Below, piece by piece: positions 1 through 8,577 of a DNA stretch of 64,000 nt. A program made the position numbers and the translations under genes. Position 1 is the first letter of the stretch. Every line of letters begins with the position of its first letter. Source of the stretch: Candidatus Woesearchaeota archaeon (GTDB lineage: Archaea > Nanobdellota > Nanobdellia > Woesearchaeales > JAFGLG01); assembly GCA_016928155.1 (NCBI GenBank), contig JAFGLG010000002.1, positions 1 through 64,000 of the forward strand, written 5' to 3'. Under the pieces are notes generated by a model. The model did not search any database. It worked only from the letters and a program-made list of their open reading frames with translations, and was not told the origin of the DNA.

Positions 1-341
1 CCATCTCTCGGACCATTGCCGTTGTTCAAGCCAAGCTCTGCCCTGAGTTCAGCAGCTGTCTCGAAATCACCATCCTGTGCAGCTTCATGAGCCCTGACAA
101 ATGTCCCGAAGTTATCTTCTGTGACAACATCCACAACTCTAGGGTGCCTGCCATCCTGTGTCATCAATGCATACCAGGCATCATAATCCAGGTTGTCCAT
201 GGCTGACTCCATGGCTTCATGCCTCTCCTCATCGCAGTTAGGCCCCTTAACATTGTAATCTCCGCGGTAAGCGCTGACAAGGGCTGTTGATGCCAACAAA
301 CCAACAACCATGAGCGCCAAACCAAATATTGTTTTTTTCAT
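1..341 (-). CDS. Small exported protein, family unknown (3' end outside window)
   Basis: The 113 visible codons start at 341 and run off the left edge. An N-terminal signal peptide (KK, then GLALMVVGLLASTALVSA) is followed by a short acidic, helical mature region containing DEERHEAMESAMDNLDYDAW and later RAHEAAQDGDFETAAELRAE. Such E/A-rich secreted proteins with a repeated 'x-A-x-E-x-G-D' helix pattern recur in small archaeal genomes, but I know no function. The start is well supported: GGAGGG lies 7 nt upstream and a TATA box about 75 nt upstream. It is probably exported to or beyond the cell envelope. The reading frame is sure; the role is unknown. Confidence 0.75.
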   Translation of the reverse strand, partial: MKKTIFGLALMVVGLLASTALVSAYRGDYNVKGPNCDEERHEAMESAMDNLDYDAWYALMTQDGRHPRVVDVVTEDNFGTFVRAHEAAQDGDFETAAELRAELGLNNGNGPRD

Positions 342-655
342 CTTATTTCCCTCCGGGCCCGCTTCCATCAACATTCAAAAGCAGGTCCAAATGAGATATC
401 AAAAGTGTCTTGTTTATAAGCAAGAAGAAGAGAAAATGTACACTTGAAGTACACAAAAAATACCCAGAACTCAGAGATATCTCTTGTGATAATGGCAGAT
501 GGAACTTTCCTTTCTCTGGTTTTACAGGACCTGGAGTACATATCAGGCTTATTAGAAGGTTTTTCTGATATTTTGAACCTAGATAATCGATATCCAAAGA
601 GGATATGTCAAAGATTCATAGAACCATAAAAAGCTCTTTTCAAGCCCGCCAACAC
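342..655. other. Intergenic stretch without a convincing gene
   Basis: These 314 bases hold the promoter and leader of the leftmost gene and the 3' flank of the surface-protein gene. Short open frames on both strands lack ribosome binding sites and protein-like composition. I see nothing else here. Confidence 0.6.
412..420 (-). promoter_or_regulatory. TATA box for the exported protein ending at the left edge
   Basis: CTTATAAAC on the minus strand lies about 75 nt before the ATG at 341. This gives a leader of about 45-50 nt that carries the GGAGGG ribosome binding site. Confidence 0.45.
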
Positions 656-1936
656 TTAGCCCGCCACTATCCTCTGGAATGATATTATCTTTGAGACGCA
701 GGCGCCGTCAGAACAGCTCCCGGGGCAGCCATGATATTCAAAATTCCTGACATCATTTATGCAGTAGTTCTCAGTCAGGGTGTTTCCGTTGCAGGAATCC
801 GTGTAATTGGCCCCATTGTATGAGACTGTCCCATGGACACCATAATCCACACCAGCATCAGTGTCTGAACATACAGGAACCAGCCTGCATGCCCCATCAT
901 AACAGCCATCAGGACACGAATAAGAAATCATTTTGATATCCCCATACTCACAATACAACTCATTCAGGAAAATATTTCTATTACACCAGTCTGCTGTCGT
1001 ATAATCCCCACAATCCCCAGCCATGCAACCAGTACCTGAAATATTGCCCCTGAGAGTATAATTTATGCCTCCATCTGTCTCAGCACAGATGCCGTGCACA
1101 GTGATGTTAAAAGACTGCTCATCAGAACCTCCTTTGCTGTCTTCTACTCTCACAATGACAGAATTATCAGCATTCAAATTATACGAATTGATCTGATAAG
1201 GCGTTGGCGTCCATTGAATCAAACCAGAGCTCTCATTAATCGACATGCCTGCAGGAAAATCGACAAGCAAATATGAGAGTGTATCATTATCAATTGCATC
1301 CACATCATATCCATATGAAGAATAAACAACCGCTTCAGAAACTGGCTCAGAGACAATAATAGGGCTGTCATTGGGAGCAACAACATCAACAAGAACAACA
1401 TCTGTCCTCGCAATCTCTGTCACAGGATCTCCTATGTCATCTGTATACAAAGAATCTACAACAGCTACCACATTCCATGCAGTGGCATTGTCCTCTGTGA
1501 TCTCGACATTCCACGTGACGATGCAGACATCGCCATCCCTCATATTCTCCAGGCAGCCGACCTGTTGCTTGTTCGGAACAGTATAGAACGGCTCAACATA
1601 AGACTCAGGCACAACTTCCTCAATGATACACGGCCCTGGACACATCTTGTAACTGTGGAAAGGTTGCTCTGGAATTTCTGTATAGTTTGCTGTGCCATAG
1701 TTTGGTTGTTTATATCTATCCTTAGTTACTAAAACAGATCTATGATTCTGCGATAAATTTCTAAACAAATAATAAATAGAATTGTCTTTGTTCAAAACCA
1801 ATTGCATAGATGTTGCCTCTGTTGGACCAGAACCGCACAAATTATCCCATTCAATTATCACTCTTCTTGTGGATTTATTATAATGTCTGATTCCTCCGCA
1901 ATTTTGATTTTCAAAAATTGTATCATAGGCAGTCAT
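656..1936 (-). CDS. C-terminal part of a secreted surface protein (Ig-like plus Cys-rich), split from its N-terminal part by an in-frame TAA
   Basis: This 426-residue frame has no signal peptide, yet its content is extracellular. A putative-Ig/cadherin-like domain lies at about residues 185-285 (motif GLIQWTPTP, then VRVEDSKGG). Two Cys-rich repeats follow, ending in CPDGCYDGACR and CPGSCSDGACV. It lies in exactly the same frame as the upstream 745-residue secreted frame. Only a TAA at 1952-1954 and five sense codons separate them. I therefore read it as the distal half of one gene of about 1177 codons (656-4189). Independent translation from ATG 1936 would leave the product in the cytosol, and I see no promoter or ribosome binding site for it. 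Confidence 0.7.
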   Translation of the reverse strand: MTAYDTIFENQNCGGIRHYNKSTRRVIIEWDNLCGSGPTEATSMQLVLNKDNSIYYLFRNLSQNHRSVLVTKDRYKQPNYGTANYTEIPEQPFHSYKMCPGPCIIEEVVPESYVEPFYTVPNKQQVGCLENMRDGDVCIVTWNVEITEDNATAWNVVAVVDSLYTDDIGDPVTEIARTDVVLVDVVAPNDSPIIVSEPVSEAVVYSSYGYDVDAIDNDTLSYLLVDFPAGMSINESSGLIQWTPTPYQINSYNLNADNSVIVRVEDSKGGSDEQSFNITVHGICAETDGGINYTLRGNISGTGCMAGDCGDYTTADWCNRNIFLNELYCEYGDIKMISYSCPDGCYDGACRLVPVCSDTDAGVDYGVHGTVSYNGANYTDSCNGNTLTENYCINDVRNFEYHGCPGSCSDGACVSKIISFQRIVAG

Positions 1937-1951
1937 ATGTGTAGTTTCATA

Positions 1952-4189
1952 TTAATCCCAAGCACCTCCAACACCTTGGCAATAATCCATATACAAATTC
2001 ATCCATCCCTTTGGACCCACACAACCATGGTTTGTTGTATATTCTGAATAATTATAATATTTAAAATCAAATGGCAAATCATACATAACTTCATCAACAA
2101 TGCCTACTTCTGTTAAAAACTCTGTTTGATTATACCATGTAAAAGGCATCTCATACCAATCATAAGCACCATTTTCTCCAGGTGTTGAACTCTTTGGAGA
2201 ACTCCAGTTTGTCTCATTATTCCAATAGACAAGCTCTGCTATTGTATCTCCACATTCGCCACCAAGACATTCAATTTCCAATTCCATATCTACATGACTA
2301 TTTTTGGTTAAATTATCTAAATCAGATGTCAAAATATTCAAGATATATTGTCCCCAAGGTATTTTCCATTCCTTTACTTCAGTATTAGAAAAGCCATTGC
2401 TGTCATAGCACGTGACTTCCAAAGCAAATTCTCCAGAATCATTTATTATCATATCGGGGTTGTCATATTCATAAGCTCCCCCATTAAATGATTCATAGAA
2501 CAATACATTATTATCAGGAATATTTGTTAATTTAAATTTAACATCAGTAACTGTTCCACCAGATGTGCTTGTGCAGCTTGCTCTTACTTTTTCAAAATCA
2601 TCGCCAAAACCAACTTCTGAACACTCCCGCCAAATTCCATCATAACATTCAATATTTGTAATGTCTGGAGGCAATAAATCTAAGATTGTAACGTCAACAG
2701 CACTTGTCTGGTGCTCAATTACAGATGGATTTGATGAAGAATAAACAGTAAAAACATCCCAATTTGAACCCACATTTCCAGTTGCATTGACTCTCCACGT
2801 CTGTTCACATGATTCTCCCGCATTCATTCCCTGAAGACATGTCTGGTTTTCAGGATATCTTGGATTCTGATCTATTGTATAAAATGGAATTGAAACAGTC
2901 ATTGGAATTGTTCCATTTTTAAAAAGAGCAGTGTAATTAATTGTGATCTCTGCTTTTCCAACCCAAGTCTCATATCCGCAAGATCCTGGACCGCCGCCAC
3001 AATCTGCAATTAAATTATAATTCATTAAATTCAATTCATTCCAATTATCGCCAGGAATAAAGAAATCATTAAATTCAGTCAAATGATATGTTACTACAAA
3101 TGTATCAGGTAAGGTGTGGGGAGGATCACAATAATAATTATAATCCATATTCTGAGAAGCTAACCAAGTCTCTATTAATTCTCCATTTAAAGAAAGTCGA
3201 AAACTATCTCCCATCGTACCATATGCATACCAGACTTTTACTTCAACACCATCAATAGAAGTTGCATTTGGTAATTTAAAATCAGAAGTTTCATTAAAAT
3301 CCTGTTGCCACCCATAAGAACAAATATCAGTAAAATCAATAGTACAATCATTAAAACCAACATCAAAAACACAATATTCTTCCTGCTCCGGAGGATCTAA
3401 AGTTGCAGTTGTATCACCGCACTCTCCACCAACACACTCCACGCCTGTTGTGAAATTAAAGAACATATTGTGATAGACATCATATGTTGGGCCTGTTGGA
3501 TCGATCAGATAAGGAGAATATGTTCCCCATGTCAGGAAGAATGATTTTTCCAAGAAGATCCCTTGCGCTTTTGAATTATAGCATGTTGCAGTCAATAGCC
3601 AATTGCCAGAATCAAGCAGCTTCACATCCTTATTGTCCAGGTAGAAAGTGTTCTTGTCTCTTGAAGTATAGCTCTCTTCAAAATAGACTTCCCTGTCATC
3701 TAAGTTCTCCAGCCTGAACTTGACATCAGATATCTTATTATAACTATCAAAACAATCAACCCGTGCTTGAGATATCACATCATTGTATTTCAGGTTTGAC
3801 TGGTCCACCCATGTCTTGCCTTTCAGAACTTTAAGGTTAGACAAAGACATTGTGCTTGCAAAAGAAGGATCAACATAGCTCTTCAATAGCAAGAGCTCTT
3901 TCTCAGGCAGCTTATCAGCAAGATAATCATAATCAATTTTATCTGCAAGCCTCTGTGTATTGAAGCTTGAAAATAGATATGAATATTTTTCAGGGTTATT
4001 CAAAGCAGTCCTCAATATGAACATGTCCCTTTTTGTGAAATCCCCTGAAGAAAGAAAATCCTCTGCCAACGCAATCTCACCTGAAATGACCTTCTTGGAA
4101 ATATCCCTGGCAGGATCATCAAGCTGAGAATATGTCAATGCAGAGAATGAGATGATGAGCACCAACCATATAAGTGATTTTTTTCTCAT
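1952..4189 (-). CDS. Secreted N-glycosylated-type surface protein, N-terminal part
   Basis: The protein opens with a signal peptide (MRKK, then a hydrophobic core ending ALTYSQ). A charged helical region of about 110 residues follows, then an extracellular-type sequence rich in N-x-S/T. Two related modules are visible. Each has a Cys, a DVKF(R/K)L strand with FEES/FYES, then (N)DSG...CY(N/D)S, a W..WG.Y segment and the signature EC(V/L)GGECGDT. The frame stops at a TAA (1952-1954), but the same frame stays open for another 431 codons. Base composition is mosaic: about 2000-3450 is clearly more AT-rich than the 5' third of the gene. The function is unknown; adhesin or S-layer-associated is a guess from the domain style. 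A TATA box lies at 4241-4250. Confidence 0.75.
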   Translation of the reverse strand: MRKKSLIWLVLIISFSALTYSQLDDPARDISKKVISGEIALAEDFLSSGDFTKRDMFILRTALNNPEKYSYLFSSFNTQRLADKIDYDYLADKLPEKELLLLKSYVDPSFASTMSLSNLKVLKGKTWVDQSNLKYNDVISQARVDCFDSYNKISDVKFRLENLDDREVYFEESYTSRDKNTFYLDNKDVKLLDSGNWLLTATCYNSKAQGIFLEKSFFLTWGTYSPYLIDPTGPTYDVYHNMFFNFTTGVECVGGECGDTTATLDPPEQEEYCVFDVGFNDCTIDFTDICSYGWQQDFNETSDFKLPNATSIDGVEVKVWYAYGTMGDSFRLSLNGELIETWLASQNMDYNYYCDPPHTLPDTFVVTYHLTEFNDFFIPGDNWNELNLMNYNLIADCGGGPGSCGYETWVGKAEITINYTALFKNGTIPMTVSIPFYTIDQNPRYPENQTCLQGMNAGESCEQTWRVNATGNVGSNWDVFTVYSSSNPSVIEHQTSAVDVTILDLLPPDITNIECYDGIWRECSEVGFGDDFEKVRASCTSTSGGTVTDVKFKLTNIPDNNVLFYESFNGGAYEYDNPDMIINDSGEFALEVTCYDSNGFSNTEVKEWKIPWGQYILNILTSDLDNLTKNSHVDMELEIECLGGECGDTIAELVYWNNETNWSSPKSSTPGENGAYDWYEMPFTWYNQTEFLTEVGIVDEVMYDLPFDFKYYNYSEYTTNHGCVGPKGWMNLYMDYCQGVGGAWD

Positions 4190-4240
4190 AAGGACCCCCC
4201 AAGTGATTTCTCTGAGATCAGCCTATAGAAAGACAAGCCA

Positions 4241-4250
4241 TTATATAAAG
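4241..4250 (-). promoter_or_regulatory. TATA box of the surface-protein gene
   Basis: CTTTATATAA on the minus strand lies about 52 nt before the ATG at 4189. GGGGGG lies just upstream of the start and may act in ribosome binding. Confidence 0.5.
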
Positions 4251-4316
4251 ATTTTTGGATTTCTCCCAATATTTATACAAGAAATAAAGGATCAGATGTG
4301 ATTCAACAGACAAGCA

Positions 4317-5144
4317 TCAGAATGGTACCCCTGGATCAGACATGGATGCATCAAATCCCACCCTCTTGGTGCCGTACTTCCTTATCAGGAAATCCACAAT
4401 ATTCGGCTTTGCATCAGCAAGCCTTCTCGCTGTCCAATCCTGGTATTCTCCCAGCTCATCTTCATATGTCATCCTGACAATATCATTCCTGAATCTCCTG
4501 TAATAATCTATCTTGGATCCAAGCACCCATTCCCTGCTGAGCATCCTCTCGAGCTCCCTTGCCTCTGCCATGTCGCTGAAAGGTATTCCCACTCGTGTCA
4601 TGAGATCATCGAAGAACTCCCTGGCCTTTTTCCGGGTGGCATTGCCCTCGAAGCCGGCGATATAATTCAGAGAGTCCCTGAGATTCCTGAATAATGCCCT
4701 GCCCATGCGCCTGATCCCATCATAAGCCAGAGCAGCATGGCCGAGAGGGAGGATGATTATCTTATCCTCTATCGTCCTTATCATATCAGCATGATCCCTG
4801 CAGTATGTGTATTCCAGACCGACATTATACCCCTCATCCCTTGTGCCTCTTGCAGTCATCGCAGTCGCTGGCTCACTGCAGCCATCAAAATTGCAGCTGA
4901 TGCCGTGATCATAGCTGTTCAGGAGAAACATGATGTATCTTATGGAGTCAGGACCATCACAGCTGAAGAACCTCCTCGCTTCCATGATCTCCAATAATCT
5001 TCCTTTCGGAGAATTCAGGTCAGACAGAAAGGGATAATCAGAGAGCCCTATCTGCTCCAGGGTGCGATTGACATGCCTTGCTCCCCTGTAGGGATGAGTC
5101 CTCGGCCTGCTGAACCTCATCTCAAAATCACGCTGGTATACCAT
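4317..5144 (-). CDS. Unknown cytosolic protein with a Cys/His knuckle
   Basis: This 275-residue soluble protein has no signal peptide or membrane segment. Residues of about 80-115 contain C-x4-C...C-x2-H (CNFDGC, later YCRDH), which could bind zinc. The C-terminal half is helical and rich in Arg and Asp. I do not recognise the family. The start at 5144 fits a leaderless transcript because a TTTAATAA-type TATA box lies at 5167-5176. A second Met at codon 9 (MRFSRP) is a possible alternative start. It stands alone between two differently composed genes. Confidence 0.65.
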   Translation of the reverse strand: MVYQRDFEMRFSRPRTHPYRGARHVNRTLEQIGLSDYPFLSDLNSPKGRLLEIMEARRFFSCDGPDSIRYIMFLLNSYDHGISCNFDGCSEPATAMTARGTRDEGYNVGLEYTYCRDHADMIRTIEDKIIILPLGHAALAYDGIRRMGRALFRNLRDSLNYIAGFEGNATRKKAREFFDDLMTRVGIPFSDMAEARELERMLSREWVLGSKIDYYRRFRNDIVRMTYEDELGEYQDWTARRLADAKPNIVDFLIRKYGTKRVGFDASMSDPGVPF

Positions 5145-5166
5145 GCAGATGCATAGTCTGAAGGAT

Positions 5167-5176
5167 TATTAAATGT
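5167..5176 (-). promoter_or_regulatory. TATA box, leaderless start at 5144
   Basis: CATTTAATAA on the minus strand is centred about 28 nt before the ATG at 5144. That is the usual archaeal spacing for transcription starting at the start codon. Confidence 0.45.
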
Positions 5177-5299
5177 TTCTGTTGTTATAACTTAATAGAA
5201 GTAAATAATATTTGATCTGTTATTTATTTCAATATTGAAATCAGATAATGCTGACCAAAATACTGACCAGAAGACATGTGATGAACAGAAACACAGCTC

Positions 5300-6082
5300 T
5301 CAGCGCCTGGTCTTCAGGACATTGATCAGCAGGAACCTATTGTACAGCACAGCAAGATAGAGCAGCGCATAGAAAAGGCCTGAGAAGATTCCCTTGTACA
5401 CAGCGTAGAAATCCTGCGAGGTCTCGAATTTCGTGTAGAGATAATCCCTCATAATCCATCCGCCGCCGCCGAAAATAATCGTGAGTATGAGGAAAGGCAT
5501 CAGGAGCACAAGGAATGAAAGAGATAATTTTCCGAAGCGCCTGAAAGATCTGAAAGACAGCGCAATGATATCTGCAACAGACTCAGATGGATGGAGAAGA
5601 AAGACTGTATGCATGACATTGAAGAAGAGATAGACAAAGAGGAAAATGATGACAGCAACAACGAAACCAAGGACAGCCAGGGGGACCGAGGCAGTGAATA
5701 CCGCCGACAAAAGAATGAACAATATCGAGAGCACAGCCAAGCCCCCGAGTGCAGAAAAGTTCTGCAGGACGAATCCCCTCCAGGGACCTATCTTCAGTGA
5801 AAATCTCACGGCCAGCTCGCGCAGCACAAGATACTTCGCCACCGAATACACCAGGGTGATGAGAGATACATAGACAATCACAAATGCCACGCCGAAAAGG
5901 AAAGTCACAAGATCCGGCTTGTAGAAATCAGGATCTGTCGGGACGATATCTGAGAAGAATATGCCGAGAAGAACAAGAGCAAGGATGAAGCCGGCATCAA
6001 TCAGGACAATCCTCCAGAGATCCCTCCTGCTGATGATCTGATGATAAGTCCTTGAAAGCAGATTCCCCTCCTTTCTTGCCAT
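5300..6082 (-). CDS. Six-helix integral membrane protein of unknown function
   Basis: About 260 residues with six hydrophobic segments: near residues 25-45, 55-85, 98-120, 125-155, 170-195 and 215-250. A basic N terminus (MARKEGNLLSRTYHQI) precedes them. No transporter or enzyme motif is visible. The layout resembles the poorly characterised multi-helix archaeal membrane proteins often found in small genomes. An in-frame ATG at 6091 is possible. ATG 6082 is preferred because a TATTTAAATA box at 6106-6115 places the transcription start close to it. Confidence 0.65.
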   Translation of the reverse strand: MARKEGNLLSRTYHQIISRRDLWRIVLIDAGFILALVLLGIFFSDIVPTDPDFYKPDLVTFLFGVAFVIVYVSLITLVYSVAKYLVLRELAVRFSLKIGPWRGFVLQNFSALGGLAVLSILFILLSAVFTASVPLAVLGFVVAVIIFLFVYLFFNVMHTVFLLHPSESVADIIALSFRSFRRFGKLSLSFLVLLMPFLILTIIFGGGGWIMRDYLYTKFETSQDFYAVYKGIFSGLFYALLYLAVLYNRFLLINVLKTRR

Positions 6083-6158
6083 GAATCCCATTCCGGACAG
6101 CAGTTATTTAAATATTACTTATCGGACAAGCCCGGGCAGGCCGGGGCAGGCCAGGTTA

Positions 6159-6167
6159 TTTATAAAG
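6159..6167 (+). promoter_or_regulatory. TATA box of endonuclease V gene
   Basis: TTTATAAAG lies about 60 nt before the start codon. Just upstream is a GC-rich direct repeat of GGGCAGGCC that I cannot assign. Confidence 0.5.
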
Positions 6168-6225
6168 GGTTAAATTTAAAAGGGAGTGAATTCCCTCCAG
6201 ACCAATCTCATATAAACTGGTGAAA

Positions 6226-6858
6226 ATGGACCTCAAGAAGCTCAAGGAAGAACAGATCAGGCTATCCAGAAAGCTTGAACTGAAGGATTCCCTGGAAAAA
6301 ACTGAACTATATGGCGGAGCTGACCAGGCATTCTACAAAGACAACATAATCTCATGCTTCGTGGTGCTGGACAAGGATCTCAGGCTGGTTGAGAAACAGA
6401 CAGCTATCATCCAGTCCAAGATACCTTATATACCCGGATTCTTAGGCTATCGGGAAGGACCGGCCATATTAGAGGCTTACAACAAGATAGAGAACAAGCC
6501 TGATGTCATATTCGTCGACGGCAACGGCATACTGCATCCGAGAAGGTTCGGGATGGCATCGCAGATAGGGCTGATCCTCGGCAAACCATCGATCGGTGTC
6601 GCAAAGAAGCTCCTCTGCGGAGAGCTCCAGGACGACAAGGTGATGATGGAAGACAAGGTAGTCGGCAAGGCAGTGAAGACAAAAGAGCACAGCAACCCCC
6701 TGTATGTATCGCCGGGGAACATGATAAGCCTCAAGACAGCAGTCGAGCTCGTCAAGAAGACAATCGTGGAACCGCACAAGATGCCAGAGCCGCTACACCT
6801 GGCCCACAAGTTCTCCAAGCAGAAAAGGGACCAGATGGACAATCCCAACATGGAATGA
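6226..6858 (+). CDS. nfi: Endonuclease V (deoxyinosine-specific)
   Basis: This enzyme nicks DNA one base 3' of deoxyinosine and so starts repair of deaminated adenine. Family hallmarks appear in order: GADQAFY (first catalytic Asp) near residue 31, YIPGFLGYREGP (wedge and substrate loop), DGNGILHPRRFG (second Asp), GKPSIGVAKK, and YVSPGNMISL near the C terminus. The length (about 210) fits the family. A GTG at 6220 is also in frame, but ATG 6226 follows GGTGAAA, the ribosome binding motif common in this window. The gene converges with the trmB-type regulator downstream. Confidence 0.93.
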   Translation: MDLKKLKEEQIRLSRKLELKDSLEKTELYGGADQAFYKDNIISCFVVLDKDLRLVEKQTAIIQSKIPYIPGFLGYREGPAILEAYNKIENKPDVIFVDGNGILHPRRFGMASQIGLILGKPSIGVAKKLLCGELQDDKVMMEDKVVGKAVKTKEHSNPLYVSPGNMISLKTAVELVKKTIVEPHKMPEPLHLAHKFSKQKRDQMDNPNME

Positions 6859-6878
6859 AGCGAAATTCGGATGCCCTA

Positions 6879-7634
6879 TCACTTCTTAGCCATGCCCCAC
6901 ATTGTGTCGAAGAATTTCTTGCATGCATCCATGGCCTCCCTGTTCCTTATCCTTATGACAATCGGCCTCCTCAGCAGCATGATGAACAGGACTGTGTCCT
7001 TGTAAAGGTTCAGCTCTGCGAAAGTATCCTGATACAGATACCTGACCTCATGGGGCGGATTATTCTGGAAATAATTCGTCCTCATCCTGTCCCTGAGATT
7101 CTCGTTGAAGATTATGTGGACAGTGTAGCCTTTTTCATTTACTTTCCTGTAATATTGGTTGAAGAACCGGTCAGCCAACTCAGGTGTCTGGCCCAAGCTA
7201 GCGCCGAAGATATAATTGTCATCTCCCTTTTTCAGGGTCCGGGCGATATCATTGAAAACAGTCTTCATGCCCTCCCATCCGTAGAAGACCTCTATGTCTG
7301 TTCCGGCCTCGATCCCTGAATACTTTGCCATCAGAGCAGGCAGCATGCCATCCACGAGCTCTTTTTCCCTTTCTATCTCTGCCCCTTTCCTCTCGAGGAA
7401 ATCCTTTATCCTCTCAGGATTCGCTGCGCTGAAATGGATGACACCATTCTTTTTCACTGAAGAGACTATGCCTTTCTCAAGGAGCCTGTTAGCGACGTCA
7501 TATATCTTTGATGGGGAGATGCCTGATTTCTTGGCTAGCATTGTCCTGGTCGATTCCCCTAATTCAAGAAGAGCAGAATAAAGCCTTATCTCGCCTGAGG
7601 TCAGACCGATCTTCTTCAGTCCTGATATATCCAT
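6879..7634 (-). CDS. TrmB-family transcriptional regulator
   Basis: The N terminus is a winged helix-turn-helix (about residues 8-70: LTSGEIRLYSALLELG, SGISPSKIYDVANRL). A coiled linker follows, then a C-terminal sensor domain (about 105-251) of the TrmB/PLD-like type with FYGWEGMKTVFNDI and a YIFGAS strand. TrmB proteins bind palindromic operators and respond to sugars or related metabolites; the ligand here cannot be read. The start fits a leaderless transcript: an ATTATATAGG box lies at 7656-7665. The CCCCC-TT-GGGGG inverted repeat in the divergent promoter region could be its operator. Confidence 0.88.
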   Translation of the reverse strand: MDISGLKKIGLTSGEIRLYSALLELGESTRTMLAKKSGISPSKIYDVANRLLEKGIVSSVKKNGVIHFSAANPERIKDFLERKGAEIEREKELVDGMLPALMAKYSGIEAGTDIEVFYGWEGMKTVFNDIARTLKKGDDNYIFGASLGQTPELADRFFNQYYRKVNEKGYTVHIIFNENLRDRMRTNYFQNNPPHEVRYLYQDTFAELNLYKDTVLFIMLLRRPIVIRIRNREAMDACKKFFDTMWGMAKK

Positions 7635-7678
7635 GTTAATAGGGTTTTACAGCCCCTATATAATTTTTTCTTAAATTG

Positions 7679-7690
7679 CCCCCTTGGGGG
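7679..7690. promoter_or_regulatory. Inverted repeat between divergent genes, candidate TrmB operator
   Basis: CCCCCTTGGGGG sits directly upstream of the TATA box of the TrmB gene and in front of the divergent exported-protein gene. GC-rich dyads are rare in these AT-rich spacers. That it is an operator is inference. Confidence 0.35.
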
Positions 7691-7776
7691 ACACTAATAA
7701 TTAAATATCTGTTATCACCATAAAGTTGTAACAAAATCGTTATACGGGCATAGACCCGGCAAACGGAGGATGGAAA

Positions 7777-8439
7777 ATGGGAATAACAACCAAGGTGAAA
7801 AGGATATTGGCAGGAACCCTGCTGGCTGCAGGACTCTATGCAGGTGCTGCCAGGGCAGAAGAGGCAGGAACACAAAGCGGACATGCAGGTTTCATAAGTC
7901 AGGGATACAATGCTGTCGAGATGGCTGTGACAGACCAGCAGTTCAGGACAAGGCTGCTCACGAACATAGATGCGTCAATTGAGGGGATGCAGGTTGGAAT
8001 CCATGGGATGAATGAGACAAATGACCTTAGCAAGGACGGCTATTTCGGAAGGAATGTCCTGACAGCAGGCAAGAAAGGCGCAGGGACCTCACTGGCATAT
8101 GTCTTATTGACGAACAGCAATGGAATAGTCGACCAGAAAATCGGGATAAGGAACACGAGCATTCTGAAGAAACTCGGCTGCTATGGATCTGTCGATGCAG
8201 CTGTTGATGCTGATGGAGGGAACATGACGGTCTTTGTAGGAAAACCACTGCCAGGCGGGATGTCAGCAGAGATGTATCATTCAGCTGAGATGCCTTTCAG
8301 CGGAGACCCGAACCATTACACAGAAGCGCAGCTAAACAAGGATCTCGGAAAGAATATGTCAGGCTTTGTGAGAGCAGAGATACCGGACCTTAAATTGGAT
8401 GATGCCGCTTATCTCGGTGGAGTGACTGTCAGATTTTAA
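7777..8439 (+). CDS. Exported protein, possibly beta-stranded, family unknown
   Basis: Residues 1-27 form a signal peptide (basic MGITTKVKR, hydrophobic GTLLAAGLYAGA, cleavage after ARA). The mature part of about 190 residues is Gly-rich with alternating polar and hydrophobic residues. It ends AYLGGVTVRF; a terminal strand closing on Phe is typical of bacterial outer-membrane barrels. Only one Cys is present. GGAGG lies 8 nt before the ATG. A T-rich tract follows the stop and probably terminates transcription. I do not recognise a family; export is sure, and the barrel idea is speculative. Confidence 0.75.
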   Translation: MGITTKVKRILAGTLLAAGLYAGAARAEEAGTQSGHAGFISQGYNAVEMAVTDQQFRTRLLTNIDASIEGMQVGIHGMNETNDLSKDGYFGRNVLTAGKKGAGTSLAYVLLTNSNGIVDQKIGIRNTSILKKLGCYGSVDAAVDADGGNMTVFVGKPLPGGMSAEMYHSAEMPFSGDPNHYTEAQLNKDLGKNMSGFVRAEIPDLKLDDAAYLGGVTVRF

Positions 8440-8472
8440 TTATTTTTTCTGATTCATTTTTTCTGTTTTCTT
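8440..8472 (+). terminator. T-rich archaeal-type terminator
   Basis: Several runs of five or six T (TATTTTTTC, CATTTTTTC) directly follow the stop codon. Archaeal RNA polymerase terminates at such tracts without a hairpin. Confidence 0.5.
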
Positions 8473-8577
8473 ATTCACATATAGGTGAAAACATGTCTTC
8501 TGATAAAACAAATAAATATTTATACCTGTGAAATATGGTGTTAGATATCATATTTAAAGGAGAAAAAAGGTGGTAAG

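Noticed and set aside
343-597. 84-codon minus-strand frame
   Set aside because: It runs through the promoter and ribosome binding site of the leftmost gene, has no start signals, and its translation is not protein-like.
5221-5241. Similarity of TATTTATTTC.ATATTGAAAT at 5221 and about 28016
   Set aside because: AT-rich spacer sequence of about 20 bp with a mismatch; chance or a shared promoter-like motif is enough to explain it.
6132-6155. GC-rich GGGCAGGCC direct repeat
   Set aside because: Two adjacent copies only; no partner sites and no recognisable regulatory meaning.
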